A DNA stretch of 64,000 nt from Spirochaetales bacterium (GTDB lineage Bacteria > Spirochaetota > Spirochaetia > DSM-2461). Both the position numbers and the translations under genes were made by a program. The stretch lies in NCBI GenBank assembly GCA_016936555.1, contig JAFGXR010000020.1, positions 1 through 64,000 on the forward strand. The letters are read 5' to 3'. Below, piece by piece: positions 55,311 through 64,000 of the stretch. The number at the start of each line of letters is the position of its first letter. Within the stretch, counting starts at the first letter, position 1. A model generated the notes under the pieces. The model worked only from the letters and a program-made list of their open reading frames with translations. It was not told the DNA's origin and made no database searches.

Positions 55311-56502
55311 TTCTTTTCTCCTGTTTTTCAATTCGGTGGATCAGTTCCATAGAGGCCCGCCCGTTGTGATAGGGCGTTTTCCACATTCCGCCTTTTTCGC
55401 GGTCCAGAACTGATCCGTCGTCTTTTATACCCCAGAACCATTCTCCCTTTACTCTGTCGGTCTGCTGGGTTTCTATATAATTCCAGAGCTTTTCCAGTTT
55501 TATCAGATATTCCTCATTTCCCGTCATCTCCCAGCCGTTCATCAGGCTGACGGCGTATTCCGCCTGGACCCACCATATCCTGGTTTTGTCGAGATGGCCG
55601 TCGTGTTTTTCATTGTAGAGGCTGCCGTCGGGAGCTGTGGCCTTTACGCTCGATACATCCAGAAGTCTCAACACTGTTTCCCTGTACTCTACCTGCAAAT
55701 TTTCATCTCCGAGGATCTGAAGAGCTTCCCACAGGAGCCAGCTCGTCTCCACATCGTGCCCATAGGATTCCACATCGCCCGCGGGGGTCCAGTCTTTCGA
55801 GAAGTAAAGTTTCTGATGACCGGTTGAACGATCGTAGATCTTATCGGTAATGATTCTGATCAGAGAGACAAGCGCCTCTTTGACATCCTCTCTCCGGCTC
55901 TGAAGATAATAGCGCGTATAGGCTTCGAGCATATGGAGGTTGGTGTTCATGGATTTCTCGCAGGCCATATCGTCGGCGCCCAGATTGTTGACCCCTCCGT
56001 ATGCCCAGTCTCGGCTGCAGGCTTCGTAATAGCCGCCGAGTTCTCTGTCCCTTCCGTACCGTTCGAGGTAGCCGAAGATCTCTCTGCAGAGTTTTTCCGT
56101 CCCGGCCGAAGGGCTGATCATCTGAAAAGTGCTCAGGCCGTAAAGGGCGAAGGCCTGCCCGTAGAGGACTTTCTTGTCGTCGACAGGCTTTCCGTCTCGG
56201 TCAACCAGCCAGTAGAAGCCTCCGTATTCAGGATCTGTCAGCACGGAGATGAGAATATCATATAACTCCGTGGCGAATTCCAGGTATTCCGGCCGTTCTG
56301 TCATTCTGTATGCTTCAGAGTAGGTCCAGAGGAAACGCGAGACCATAACCAGTCCTGTCGGCGCATCGGGATCGGGGATATTATCATTGGAAATTTCTCC
56401 GTAAAGCCCGCCGTCTCCGCGGCGCATGTGTTCCATCCAATAGTTGAGTATGGATCCGTGCAGTTCCTCCCGGACCCGTATTTTCAATTTCTGCCAGTTC
56501 AT
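55303..56502 (-). CDS. Cellobiose/mannobiose 2-epimerase (AGE family)
   Basis: 399 residues. An alpha/alpha-barrel of the N-acylglucosamine 2-epimerase family, with conserved histidine regions '[10 protein letters not shown]' (near 245) and '[14 protein letters not shown]' (near 308), the form typical of cellobiose 2-epimerase. It inverts the 2-hydroxyl of the reducing sugar, turning mannobiose into mannosyl-glucose. Pairing with the GH130 phosphorylase is the known mannan-utilisation module. No mannanase is in the window, so mannobiose must come from elsewhere. Confidence 0.88.
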   Translation of the reverse strand: MNWQKLKIRVREELHGSILNYWMEHMRRGDGGLYGEISNDNIPDPDAPTGLVMVSRFLWTYSEAYRMTERPEYLEFATELYDILISVLTDPEYGGFYWLVDRDGKPVDDKKVLYGQAFALYGLSTFQMISPSAGTEKLCREIFGYLERYGRDRELGGYYEACSRDWAYGGVNNLGADDMACEKSMNTNLHMLEAYTRYYLQSRREDVKEALVSLIRIITDKIYDRSTGHQKLYFSKDWTPAGDVESYGHDVETSWLLWEALQILGDENLQVEYRETVLRLLDVSSVKATAPDGSLYNEKHDGHLDKTRIWWVQAEYAVSLMNGWEMTGNEEYLIKLEKLWNYIETQQTDRVKGEWFWGIKDDGSVLDREKGGMWKTPYHNGRASMELIHRIEKQEKRNV

Positions 56503-56658
56503 CCTATCCTCCGGTAGAGATTATACAGTAAAATCCGGTTAGTTGTAATAAAAACTAACCAGTAAAAATCTGCATACTTTTATTTCTCGAATAGTGCCTG
56601 TAACAGGTTCTGACTGATTTACATAGTTAAAAAAGCTTGAAGAAATTAGACTTGAATA

Positions 56659-56886
56659 ATGAAAGTCTCAAAAATCAGAAAAAGGCCCCGCTATATAAGG
56701 AAAAGCCATCTCGCCCGGCAGGAGGAGATTCTCCGCAAAGTCCTTGAGGGCAGCGAAGAGGCCTGGCTGAAGATTGAAAGATATCTCGAGAAGAACAGCG
56801 ATGCCCAGATCAGTCACGGGATCTGCGATGATTGCATGGAGAAACTCTATGGCGATCAACCGTGGTTTCAAAAAAAACAGCAATAG
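56659..56886 (+). CDS. Orphan 75-residue protein resembling a sensor-kinase linker
   Basis: 75 residues. The C-terminal half 'ERYLEKNSDAQISHGICDDC' resembles the short segment ('...FSHGICPEC...') that occurs between PAS or REC domains of many signalling proteins. The usual preceding CxxCKKIR half is missing. It could be a remnant of a larger signalling gene or a free-standing small protein with a CxxC pair. It lies just upstream of the response regulator. Ribosome site weak. Confidence 0.5.
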   Translation: MKVSKIRKRPRYIRKSHLARQEEILRKVLEGSEEAWLKIERYLEKNSDAQISHGICDDCMEKLYGDQPWFQKKQQ

Positions 56887-56954
56887 GATTTCAGCTTTTC
56901 CCTTGCGCAACCCTCTCAAGCTGATATTATGGATGCCATAAGGGGCCGGGCTTT

Positions 56955-58526
56955 ATGACTTTTCATAATTACAGAGTACTGATCATCGATGATGAAGAAA
57001 AAATCGTCAAACTCATCTCAAATCTCATAGACTGGGACACTCTCCCCCTTTCTCTGGCGGGCACGGCCCACGACGGGCTGTCGGCTCTCGAGTTGATCGA
57101 CAGGGAGGAACCGGACATCGTCATCCTCGATATCAGAATGCCCGGGCTGACGGGGCTGGATATCATCTCCAGGGTCAAGCAGTCGGGACGGGATATCCAG
57201 TTCATTATCATCAGCGGTTACCGCCATTTCGAGTATGCCCACAACGCCATAAAGTTCGGCGTTGAGGATTATCTTCTCAAGCCGGTCAAAGAGGAAGAAC
57301 TGAACCGGACCTTGAAAAATATCATAGAGAGAAAGCGGGACAGCCGGAAACTGGAGGAGCGGGAACAGTCGAAAAGGGAACAGGATTTTATCAAGATCCT
57401 TTTCGACGGCCGCGGGAAGCCTCTGCCCGGGGATTTGGGAGTCACACTCCCATATGATACATTTGAGGTCTATTATCTCAAATGCGACCTGAACAGGAAT
57501 GAGTGGAACGGCAATGAGGCTGCGCTGCTCGAAGACAAAGTCTCCAATACCCTGAAAACCGTTTTTTCCGACGGGAGAACGGCTCCTTTCTTTTACCGCG
57601 ACGGGGGAGGTATCTATATACTTCTCAATTTCCGGAGCGAGGATTCCAGGATTATCGGCAATTACTTTTTTAATCTGATTGAAGGGCTCCATTCCTACAG
57701 GGATCTTTTCAGGGATCTTACGGCAACTGTTTCCGCGAGCGGACCTTTCGAAGATCTTTCCGATTTTTCCGGGAGGGCTTCCGCCGCGGCCGGTCTGATT
57801 CAGGAGCGTTATGTCCGGGGCAGCGGAGCGGTTATCGAAAACAGACCTGCTCCGGACCAGATTGATATAAGCGATATTGTATCATCGGCTTTCAGAAGAG
57901 ATTTCCTCCGGGCCGTGGACTGCCTCGACTCTGAAGAATCGGAAAAGCTTGTTTCAGAACTCTATAAGACTCTCTGCGAGCTTAAGGTTTCAGGCCGTCT
58001 CCTCTACCGGACCCTTCAGGAAATCCTGAAGATCTTCCGCTTCAACGGGGAGAACAGCCTCGAAATCGAGACCACTTTCGGCAGAGAGTTTGAACAGCTG
58101 GAACAGATCCTCGCTGAACAGAGTTCCGGAAAGAGTCTGTATTCCATAACAGCCTCCTTTTTCCGGGATGTCCTGTCGGAACTGCAGAAGAGGAAACGGA
58201 ACCGCGATGAAAGACCGATTCTCGATGCCAAAAAATACATCCAGGAAAATTTCTATCTCAATCTCTCTCTGGAGGATGTCAGCTCCCGGATCGGGATAAG
58301 CCCCACTTATCTGTCCACGCTCTTTAAGAAGAAAACGGGAACGGGATTTCTCGAATATCTGACGATGGTCCGCGTCGAGGAGGCGAAGGAGCTGCTGGCC
58401 GATCACAGAAGATCCATTGCCGATACGGCGGGCGAAGTCGGTTACAAAGATACGAAGCACTTTACGAAGCAGTTCAGAAAAGTTGTCGGTCTGAGTCCCG
58501 CCGAATACCGCAAAATCTATTACTGA
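56955..58526 (+). CDS. YesN-type response regulator, AraC DNA-binding domain
   Basis: 523 residues. N-terminal receiver domain (about 5-122) with phospho-acceptor Asp59 in 'DIVILDIRMPG', acidic pair 'IIDDEE' and the conserved Lys in 'YLLKPVKEEE'. A long middle helical region, then two AraC-type helix-turn-helices at about 425-520 ('FYLNLSLEDVSSRIGISPTYL', 'VGYKDTKHFTKQFRKVVG'). It should switch on the downstream sugar transporter when phosphorylated by the kinase encoded 8 bases later. Confidence 0.92.
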   Translation: MTFHNYRVLIIDDEEKIVKLISNLIDWDTLPLSLAGTAHDGLSALELIDREEPDIVILDIRMPGLTGLDIISRVKQSGRDIQFIIISGYRHFEYAHNAIKFGVEDYLLKPVKEEELNRTLKNIIERKRDSRKLEEREQSKREQDFIKILFDGRGKPLPGDLGVTLPYDTFEVYYLKCDLNRNEWNGNEAALLEDKVSNTLKTVFSDGRTAPFFYRDGGGIYILLNFRSEDSRIIGNYFFNLIEGLHSYRDLFRDLTATVSASGPFEDLSDFSGRASAAAGLIQERYVRGSGAVIENRPAPDQIDISDIVSSAFRRDFLRAVDCLDSEESEKLVSELYKTLCELKVSGRLLYRTLQEILKIFRFNGENSLEIETTFGREFEQLEQILAEQSSGKSLYSITASFFRDVLSELQKRKRNRDERPILDAKKYIQENFYLNLSLEDVSSRIGISPTYLSTLFKKKTGTGFLEYLTMVRVEEAKELLADHRRSIADTAGEVGYKDTKHFTKQFRKVVGLSPAEYRKIYY

Positions 58527-58534
58527 GGCTTATT

Positions 58535-59557
58535 GTGAAATCTCCCCTTCGAAGTTATCTGTTTCACCGCATGATCTTCATCTCGGCAATTTATCTATTG
58601 ATCCAGGTCGTCACGATGTTTCTCCTGTTCAGCGGTTCCGGTTCCGGGTCTGCCGCTTTTCTGCTGCTGGGGGGTATCGGGATTTTCTTCCTCATGGTCT
58701 TTCTGTTTCTCTACAGGCCCTTCCGAAAAATGGAGAAGAGAATCGATGATTATGTGTACGGTTACAGCGGTGAGCTTCTCCCGGAGGAGGGCGTCTCGGT
58801 TTCCGAATCTCTTGACCGCCTTCTGGCGAAAATCCGCGAGGACCTGAGAACGGAAAAGCTTCTTCGCAATTCTGACCGGCAGGCCGAATATCTGGCTCTT
58901 CAGAACCAGATCAATCCCCACTTTCTCTACAACACGCTGGAGGGTATCAGAAGCGACGCCCTGTCGGAGGGAGTTGATAATATCGCCTCCATTATCGAGT
59001 CTCTGGCGGTTTATTTCCGTTATACCATAAGCAAAGTGGACCGGCTCGTAACCCTGGAAGAGGAACTGGCGAACCTGAACAACTATCTGGCCATTCAGAA
59101 CTACAGGTTCGGCGGGAAAATTTCCCTTGTCGAAGTATTCGATCAGTGCGATCGCTCGGTCTGTTCTCATCTCATTCCCAAACTGATTCTCCAGCCTTTT
59201 ATGGAAAACGCCATTATCCACGGGCTTGAGGAAAAGGTCGGTCCCGGCGTCGTGAAAATCATCTTCTCCCATACGGAAGACCGCCTGCTGCTGACAATCG
59301 AGGATGACGGTGTGGGGATTGGCGAGGACAAGCTCTGGAACATCAACGCCTCGCTTTCCACTGTTTCCGGAACGGCTGAGGCGGACAGAAGCGGCGCGGG
59401 AGGCGGAATCGCCATTAAAAATGTAAACAACAGGATCAAGCTGCTCTTCGGGGAGCGGTTCGGGATCAGGCTCCGCAGCATGAAGAATATAGGCACTTCC
59501 GTGGATATTTCTCTTCCTCTCCTCTCCCGGGGGGAGAACCGGGACGGCGATCCGTGA
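58535..59557 (+). CDS. YesM-type sensor histidine kinase, short form
   Basis: 340 residues, GTG start. Two membrane helices (about 12-32 and 40-60) joined by a very short loop, so it lacks the large extracellular sensor of typical YesM (about 580 residues). A short linker is followed by the LytS-type kinase domain with phospho-acceptor His129 in 'NQINPHFLYNTLEG' and ATP box 'TIEDDGVGIG'. It may sense through partner proteins such as the transporter or the pseudo-ATPase that follows with a 4-base overlap. Confidence 0.9.
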   Translation: MKSPLRSYLFHRMIFISAIYLLIQVVTMFLLFSGSGSGSAAFLLLGGIGIFFLMVFLFLYRPFRKMEKRIDDYVYGYSGELLPEEGVSVSESLDRLLAKIREDLRTEKLLRNSDRQAEYLALQNQINPHFLYNTLEGIRSDALSEGVDNIASIIESLAVYFRYTISKVDRLVTLEEELANLNNYLAIQNYRFGGKISLVEVFDQCDRSVCSHLIPKLILQPFMENAIIHGLEEKVGPGVVKIIFSHTEDRLLLTIEDDGVGIGEDKLWNINASLSTVSGTAEADRSGAGGGIAIKNVNNRIKLLFGERFGIRLRSMKNIGTSVDISLPLLSRGENRDGDP

Positions 59558-60948
59558 AGAGCGAGCTGCTGAGTCTGGAATACATTTGCACGCCTGGAAA
59601 AGGGAGTCCCGTTCTCCAGGATTTTTCCATGGAGCTTTTCCGCGGTGAAATTGTCGGCCTTCTCACTATGAATTCCAGAGAAATCAGTTCGCTCGTCGAA
59701 ATCCTCACTGGTCAGACAGCTCCCCAGAGCGGCAGGATTTCCTATAACAATAAGCCTCTGCTCTCCAGTTATCCCGGAAGGAAATCGCCGATTATCGTGC
59801 TGGGCCGCAGAAGCCAGCTGATCGATGATTTCAATATCGCGGAAAATATTTTTGTCCTCCGCAGGGGATTCGGAAAATATCTGATCAACAGAAAGACTCT
59901 GGAGGATCAGGCGGCGGCGATGCTGGAAAAACTGGGGATCGCTTTTCCCTCCACTTCCTACGTCCGGGATCTGTCGGTTCTGGAAAAACTGATCATCCAG
60001 ATCGCCAAATCCCATATTCTCAGGTATCCGGTCATTGTTCTCCGCGAACTGTCGGCCTTTCTTTCCGACGATGATCTGGCGAGGCTGCTTCCTTTTCTGA
60101 AAGAGCTGGCCTCGGGCGGGCAGACTTTTCTGGTTCTCGATTCCACTTCCTCTGTCGTCGGTAAGGTGAGTTCCCGGGTGCTCCTTCTTCACAAGGGCCG
60201 GAACCTGTGGAATTTCCGGGAAGGGGAGTTTTCTCCTGCGCTGCTGGAACGGTTTTTCAAGGTCGACCGCGGGAGTCCCCCTTCGGGACCCGATACGGAG
60301 TCGCCGGGAGAGCTCGTCCTATCTCTGGAGGACGGCGCATCGGCTCTTCAGGCGCGGAAAGGGTCTGTTCTCGTCGCCATTGATCCCGAAGGCGGGCGTA
60401 TCTGCAGAATGATGGAATTTCTTAAGGGCTGCGGCGCCGCCGGTGATCTGAAGCTCCGGCTCCGCGGACGGATAATCCCTCAGCCCGGTCCCCGTCTGCT
60501 TTTGAAGAAGGGGATCGCGCTGATCGGGGAGGATCCCCTGGAGGGACAGCTCTATCCCCAGTTGAGCGCCCTGGACAACCTGGTTTTTCCCATGGGGGAG
60601 AAAGTTCCCTTTTTCTGGCAGAGACGGAGATTCCGGGAAAATGTAGCCCGGCAGTACGAAGCCCTTTTCAGTTCCGATGCCCTGAACTGCAGGATTTCAG
60701 CGCTCTCCTCAACAGACAGGCTGACTCTCGCCTATATGCGATGGCATGTATATTCTCCCGATCTGGTCATTCTCTTCCGTCCCTTTTCGACGGTGGACGG
60801 CCGGCTGGAGGAGCTGATCATCAGCCATATGAGCCGCCTGCTGGAAAAGGGAATCGGACTTCTCATTCTCACATCCAATTTATGGGAATTGAGCGCCCTG
60901 AAGGAAAAATTACCGGTTCAGATCCAAAGATTGCCCCCTCTCTCCTGA
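59554..60948 (+). CDS. Degenerate double ABC-ATPase-like protein (probable regulatory pseudo-ATPase)
   Basis: 464 residues, GTG start overlapping the kinase stop. The length and two-half layout match the CUT2 sugar ATPases (RbsA/MglA), but the nucleotide-binding parts are gone: where Walker A should be it reads 'GLLTMNSREISSL', the signature is absent, and Walker B reads 'VIVLRELSAF'. The second half lacks Walker A as well ('VLVAIDPEGGRICRM'). The fold seems kept, so this is a repurposed protein rather than decay: the frame is open and co-translated. It probably links the sensor kinase to the transporter. Confidence 0.75.
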   Translation: MKSELLSLEYICTPGKGSPVLQDFSMELFRGEIVGLLTMNSREISSLVEILTGQTAPQSGRISYNNKPLLSSYPGRKSPIIVLGRRSQLIDDFNIAENIFVLRRGFGKYLINRKTLEDQAAAMLEKLGIAFPSTSYVRDLSVLEKLIIQIAKSHILRYPVIVLRELSAFLSDDDLARLLPFLKELASGGQTFLVLDSTSSVVGKVSSRVLLLHKGRNLWNFREGEFSPALLERFFKVDRGSPPSGPDTESPGELVLSLEDGASALQARKGSVLVAIDPEGGRICRMMEFLKGCGAAGDLKLRLRGRIIPQPGPRLLLKKGIALIGEDPLEGQLYPQLSALDNLVFPMGEKVPFFWQRRRFRENVARQYEALFSSDALNCRISALSSTDRLTLAYMRWHVYSPDLVILFRPFSTVDGRLEELIISHMSRLLEKGIGLLILTSNLWELSALKEKLPVQIQRLPPLS

Positions 60949-60997
60949 AGAACCGCCTTTGACGGCTTAAATTCCCGGTGGTACGATTTGATCAGAT

Positions 60998-62506
60998 ATG
61001 GCAATTGAAGAGAATATTTTAAACATTGAAGGCGTCAGCAAAAGTTTCCCGGGAGTCAAGGCTCTTGACCGGGTTTCCTTTAATCTGAGGAAGGGCGAAG
61101 TACACGCCCTCCTGGGAGAAAACGGCGCGGGAAAATCGACCCTGATGAAGATCATCGGCGGTATTTATACCAAGGACGAAGGATCCTATGAAGCCTTCGG
61201 TGAGAGGATCGATGATCTCAATCCCCGGAGAGCCGAAGAGCTGGGTATCGCCATCATCCATCAGGAACTGAATCTCTGCGAGCATCTGACCGTGGCGGAG
61301 AATATTTTTCTGGGACGGGAAGAGGTCCGGTTCGGCATGATCGCCCAGAGGGAACTCAACGGCAGGGCCGATGAAATCCTGAGGCAGCTGAAAATCGACC
61401 TGGATCCGACCACGCTGATCGAAGATCTGCCCGTGTCGAAAAAGCAGATGGTGGAGATCGCCAAAGCCCTTTCCGTCGATGCGAAGATTCTGATCATGGA
61501 TGAGCCGACCAGCGCTCTGACCGACCGCGAGATCGAAGATCTCTTCCGGATTATCGGAGACCTTAAAAGCCGGGGATGCGGGATCATCTATATTTCGCAC
61601 AGGCTGGAAGAGCTGGAACACATTGCCGACCGTATCAGCATTTTCCGCGACGGCCGGTATATTATCACGAAAGATTACAGGGACACCCATCTGGATGAGA
61701 TCATCTCCTATATGGTGGGCCGGGAGATCAAAGAAAAGTTTCCCCGTCTGGAGAGGGAGAGGGGCGCCAGGATTCTGGAAGTCAGGAATCTCAATTCCGG
61801 CATGGTCCGCAACGCCAGTTTCGATCTATACGAAGGGGAGATTATAGGTTTCGCCGGGCTGATGGGCGCCGGGCGCACAGAGCTCGTGAGGGCTCTGTTC
61901 GGAGCGGAGCATATCGACTCGGGAGAAATCGTTCTCGACGGGAGGGAGCTCTCCATCCGCTCGCCCAGAAACGCCATTCAGAACGGAATCGTGCTGGGGC
62001 CGGAGGACCGGAAACTCGAGGGGCTCTGCGGAAAACTCTCGGTCCGGGAAAACATCGGCCTGGCCAATCTCGACAGGATTTCAAATACTCTGGGCGTGGT
62101 AAACCGGAAAAAGGAGCGGAAGCTGGCGGAAGGAGCCATCGGCGATCTGAAAATCAAGACGCCATCGATGGATCAGCTGGCCTTCAATCTTTCGGGAGGG
62201 AATCAGCAGAAAATCGTTGTGGCCAAATGGCTGGTCCGCAATGCCCGGGTCGTCATATTCGATGAACCGACCAGGGGAATCGATGTGGCTGCCAAGGTCA
62301 GCATCTATAAAATAATGAATCAATTGAAGGAAGCGGGGATCGGTGTCATATTCGTTTCCAGCGAGATGCCCGAAGTTCTGGGCATGAGCGACAGAATCCT
62401 GGTAATGTGCAACGGCCGCATAACCGGAGATCTGCCGGCTGAAGAAGCCACAGGGGACAAAGTTCTCTACTACGCCACCCGTTACGAAGAGGAAGGAAAG
62501 ATATGA
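60998..62506 (+). CDS. CUT2 sugar ABC transporter ATPase (RbsA/MglA type)
   Basis: 502 residues with two ATPase halves. Half 1: Walker A 'LLGENGAGKSTLMKI' (near 39), signature 'DLPVSKKQMVEIAKALS', Walker B 'ILIMDEPTSALT'. Half 2: the degenerate Walker A 'GFAGLMGAGRTELVRAL', which is normal for the family, signature 'LSGGNQQKIVVAKWL', and 'VIFDEPTRGIDVAAK'. It powers import through the permease that overlaps its end by four bases. The sugar cannot be read from sequence. Confidence 0.93.
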   Translation: MAIEENILNIEGVSKSFPGVKALDRVSFNLRKGEVHALLGENGAGKSTLMKIIGGIYTKDEGSYEAFGERIDDLNPRRAEELGIAIIHQELNLCEHLTVAENIFLGREEVRFGMIAQRELNGRADEILRQLKIDLDPTTLIEDLPVSKKQMVEIAKALSVDAKILIMDEPTSALTDREIEDLFRIIGDLKSRGCGIIYISHRLEELEHIADRISIFRDGRYIITKDYRDTHLDEIISYMVGREIKEKFPRLERERGARILEVRNLNSGMVRNASFDLYEGEIIGFAGLMGAGRTELVRALFGAEHIDSGEIVLDGRELSIRSPRNAIQNGIVLGPEDRKLEGLCGKLSVRENIGLANLDRISNTLGVVNRKKERKLAEGAIGDLKIKTPSMDQLAFNLSGGNQQKIVVAKWLVRNARVVIFDEPTRGIDVAAKVSIYKIMNQLKEAGIGVIFVSSEMPEVLGMSDRILVMCNGRITGDLPAEEATGDKVLYYATRYEEEGKI

Positions 62507-63582
62507 AAAGCGGATACAGGGGGAGGAGATCAGTCCTTCAGAGAATTCTGGCAACCAGGGGCATCGGACAGGTCATCAGCGTTTCAATAGCCCTGATCAT
62601 CATGTCCATTATTTTCGGGGTCATCAATCCGGCTTTTTTCTCCCGGGAGAATACGCTTAATCTGCTCCGGCAGGTGGTACCCATACTCATTATCGGAATG
62701 GGGCAGTCCTATGTCCTCATCACCGGGGGGATAGACCTCTCCATCGGTTCGGTCGCCGGCATGAGCTGCATGCTCAGCGCCACCCTTATGACCCGGGGCG
62801 GGCTGAGTCCCGTCCCCGTGATATTCATCACCCTCCTAGCCAGCGCTACGGTGGGGCTGATCAACGGACTGCTTGTGGCCAAAACGAAACTGCCCGCTTT
62901 TATCGCCACTCTGGGCACCATGATCATTGCCAGGGGGATCGCCCAGCTGTCCAACGGCAATATGAACACAGACGGAATTCCCGCAACGGCGGATACATTC
63001 AAAGAGGTTTTTTACTACGGAGAGACTTTCGGACTCTATAACCCCGTATGGATAGGGATCTTCCTCTTCGTTCTGTTCAATTTTATCCTCAGCCGCACCA
63101 GAACCGGGCGCTATACCTATGCGATCGGAAGCAATTACGAAGCGGCCAAGCTGTCGGGCGTCAATGTCGTGGCGGCGGAAACTCTGGTATACGTTTTCAG
63201 CGCCTTCCTCGCCGGCGTTCTGGGACTGATTCTCACCGCCCAGAGCGGTATGGGAACCATGAACGCCGGAACAGGTTACGAGCTCAATGCCGTGGCGGCT
63301 TCGGTTATCGGGGGCGTGAGCACTATGGGCGGTCAGGGACTGCTTTTCGGTACGGTTATCGGCTCCTTTATATGGGGAGTATTAAATAACGGTTTACAGT
63401 TTGCCGGCGCACCGCTGGCTTTGAGAAATCTGGTTATCGGCGTCGTCGTCATCATCTCTGTTCTGATCGACAGAGTGGCCCGGAGCGGAAAAGTGGATCT
63501 TTCGAAGCTGGTGAAAAGCATCGGACGTAAATTCAATAAAACGGAGGAAAGTGATGAAGAAAAAATTACTGAGCTTACTTAG
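62503..63582 (+). CDS. CUT2 sugar ABC transporter permease (RbsC/MglC type)
   Basis: 359 residues with about ten membrane helices. Family marks are 'LITGGIDLSIGSVAGMSCML' near 75, 'PAFIATLGTMIIARGIAQL' and 'AVAASVIGGVSTMGGQG' near 265. It forms the membrane channel for the ATPase encoded upstream. It overlaps the binding-protein gene by 29 bases. Confidence 0.93.
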   Translation: MKSGYRGRRSVLQRILATRGIGQVISVSIALIIMSIIFGVINPAFFSRENTLNLLRQVVPILIIGMGQSYVLITGGIDLSIGSVAGMSCMLSATLMTRGGLSPVPVIFITLLASATVGLINGLLVAKTKLPAFIATLGTMIIARGIAQLSNGNMNTDGIPATADTFKEVFYYGETFGLYNPVWIGIFLFVLFNFILSRTRTGRYTYAIGSNYEAAKLSGVNVVAAETLVYVFSAFLAGVLGLILTAQSGMGTMNAGTGYELNAVAASVIGGVSTMGGQGLLFGTVIGSFIWGVLNNGLQFAGAPLALRNLVIGVVVIISVLIDRVARSGKVDLSKLVKSIGRKFNKTEESDEEKITELT

Positions 63583-64000
63583 TGTCATGATCGCAGGATT
63601 CATGCTGATCGGCTGCGGATCGGGAAAAGAGGAAATGAGCAGTGCCGCGGCACCGGTCGAAAAAGCGAAGACGGTTTACCTGATTACCATGGATAAAATG
63701 GACCAGCACTGGGTCGCTGTTGACAAGGGCGCCAAAACAATGGCTTCGGCTTTGGGACTCAACTACAAATGGGACGCCCCCGATGTGAAGGACAACGCCA
63801 AGCAGATCGAAGCGGTTAACAATGCTGTCGCCGATAATGCGGATCTTATCCTCCTGGCGGCCAATGACCCCAACGCAATTTCCGCTGCGGTCAAGAATGC
63901 CAAGGCAAAAGGCGTGAAGATCATCTATGTCGACTCGCCCGCCAATGAGCCGGCTATCGCGACCCTTTCGACTAACAATACCCAGGCCGGAGCTCTGGCC
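63554..64000 (+). CDS. Sugar-binding lipoprotein of the CUT2 transporter, cut by window end
   Basis: Start ATG 63554 with GGAGG upstream; 149 codons are visible and the gene continues beyond 64000. The lipobox 'MLIGC' follows a short signal. The mature part begins as a type I periplasmic sugar-binding fold: 'YLITMDKMDQHWVAVDKGAK', 'ADLILLAANDPNAI' and 'VKIIYVDSPAN', as in RbsB/LsrB-like proteins. It should capture the sugar for the permease and ATPase upstream, and might also inform the YesM-type kinase. Confidence 0.9.
   Translation, partial: MKKKLLSLLSVMIAGFMLIGCGSGKEEMSSAAAPVEKAKTVYLITMDKMDQHWVAVDKGAKTMASALGLNYKWDAPDVKDNAKQIEAVNNAVADNADLILLAANDPNAISAAVKNAKAKGVKIIYVDSPANEPAIATLSTNNTQAGALA

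Overview
The window reads as chromosomal DNA of an anaerobic or facultative diderm bacterium. Outer-membrane barrel proteins, a Wzx-type polysaccharide locus and a nitrogenase cluster of the nifH-I1-I2-D-K-E-N-B type seen in clostridia, archaea and spirochaetes are all present. A free-living spirochaete is my best guess, but this is inference: there is no rRNA and no diagnostic spirochaete gene here.

Layout. 1-1.75 kb: the tail of a LamG-type surface protein and a small coiled-coil membrane protein. 1.8-4.7 kb: pabA-pabB-pabC (folate p-aminobenzoate branch) on the minus strand. 4.9-9.3 kb: threonine synthase, an unassigned fold-type II PLP enzyme, a collapsed methyltransferase pseudogene and fabF. 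9.4-14.3 kb: a phosphatase-like protein, a chemotaxis receptor, a cysteine desulfurase and a divergent ArsR-type regulator. 14.4-32 kb: a surface-glycan locus with six glycosyltransferases or GT-like proteins, two different lipid-linked priming transferases, a flippase, an LtaS-like sulfatase-fold enzyme, two Wzi-like barrels and a further barrel protein. 32-34.2 kb: aroB, a CRP-family regulator and a flavodoxin.

34.2-49.2 kb is the core of the window: modABC (molybdate import), nifH-nifI1-nifI2-nifD-nifK-nifE-nifN-nifB-2Fe2S ferredoxin, then nifV, a NifA-like activator and a GNAT acetyltransferase. Three textbook sigma-54 promoters (TGGCAC-N5-TTGCA) precede modA, nifH and nifV. Each has ACA-N4-TGT palindromes 60-130 bp upstream, rather than the classical TGT-N10-ACA NifA site. 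This suggests one regulon coupling molybdenum supply, nitrogenase structural and cofactor genes, and the activator itself. The nifV promoter lies so close to its start codon that the transcript should be leaderless.

49.2-53.8 kb: small conserved protein, RRM RNA-binding protein, PlsC acyltransferase, RNase D, pirin and a repeat-containing protein of unknown role. 54-56.5 kb: a mannobiose pathway (epimerase plus GH130 phosphorylase) on the minus strand. 56.6-64 kb: a YesN/YesM-type two-component system, a pseudo-ABC-ATPase without nucleotide-binding motifs, and a CUT2 sugar ABC transporter (ATPase, permease, and a binding lipoprotein cut by the window end).

Four intergenic sites carry a GC-rich hairpin repeat (CCCTCTCC...GGAGAGGG type). 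One full copy sits inside the nif operon, between nifK and nifE. No tRNA, rRNA, CRISPR array or intact insertion sequence was seen.
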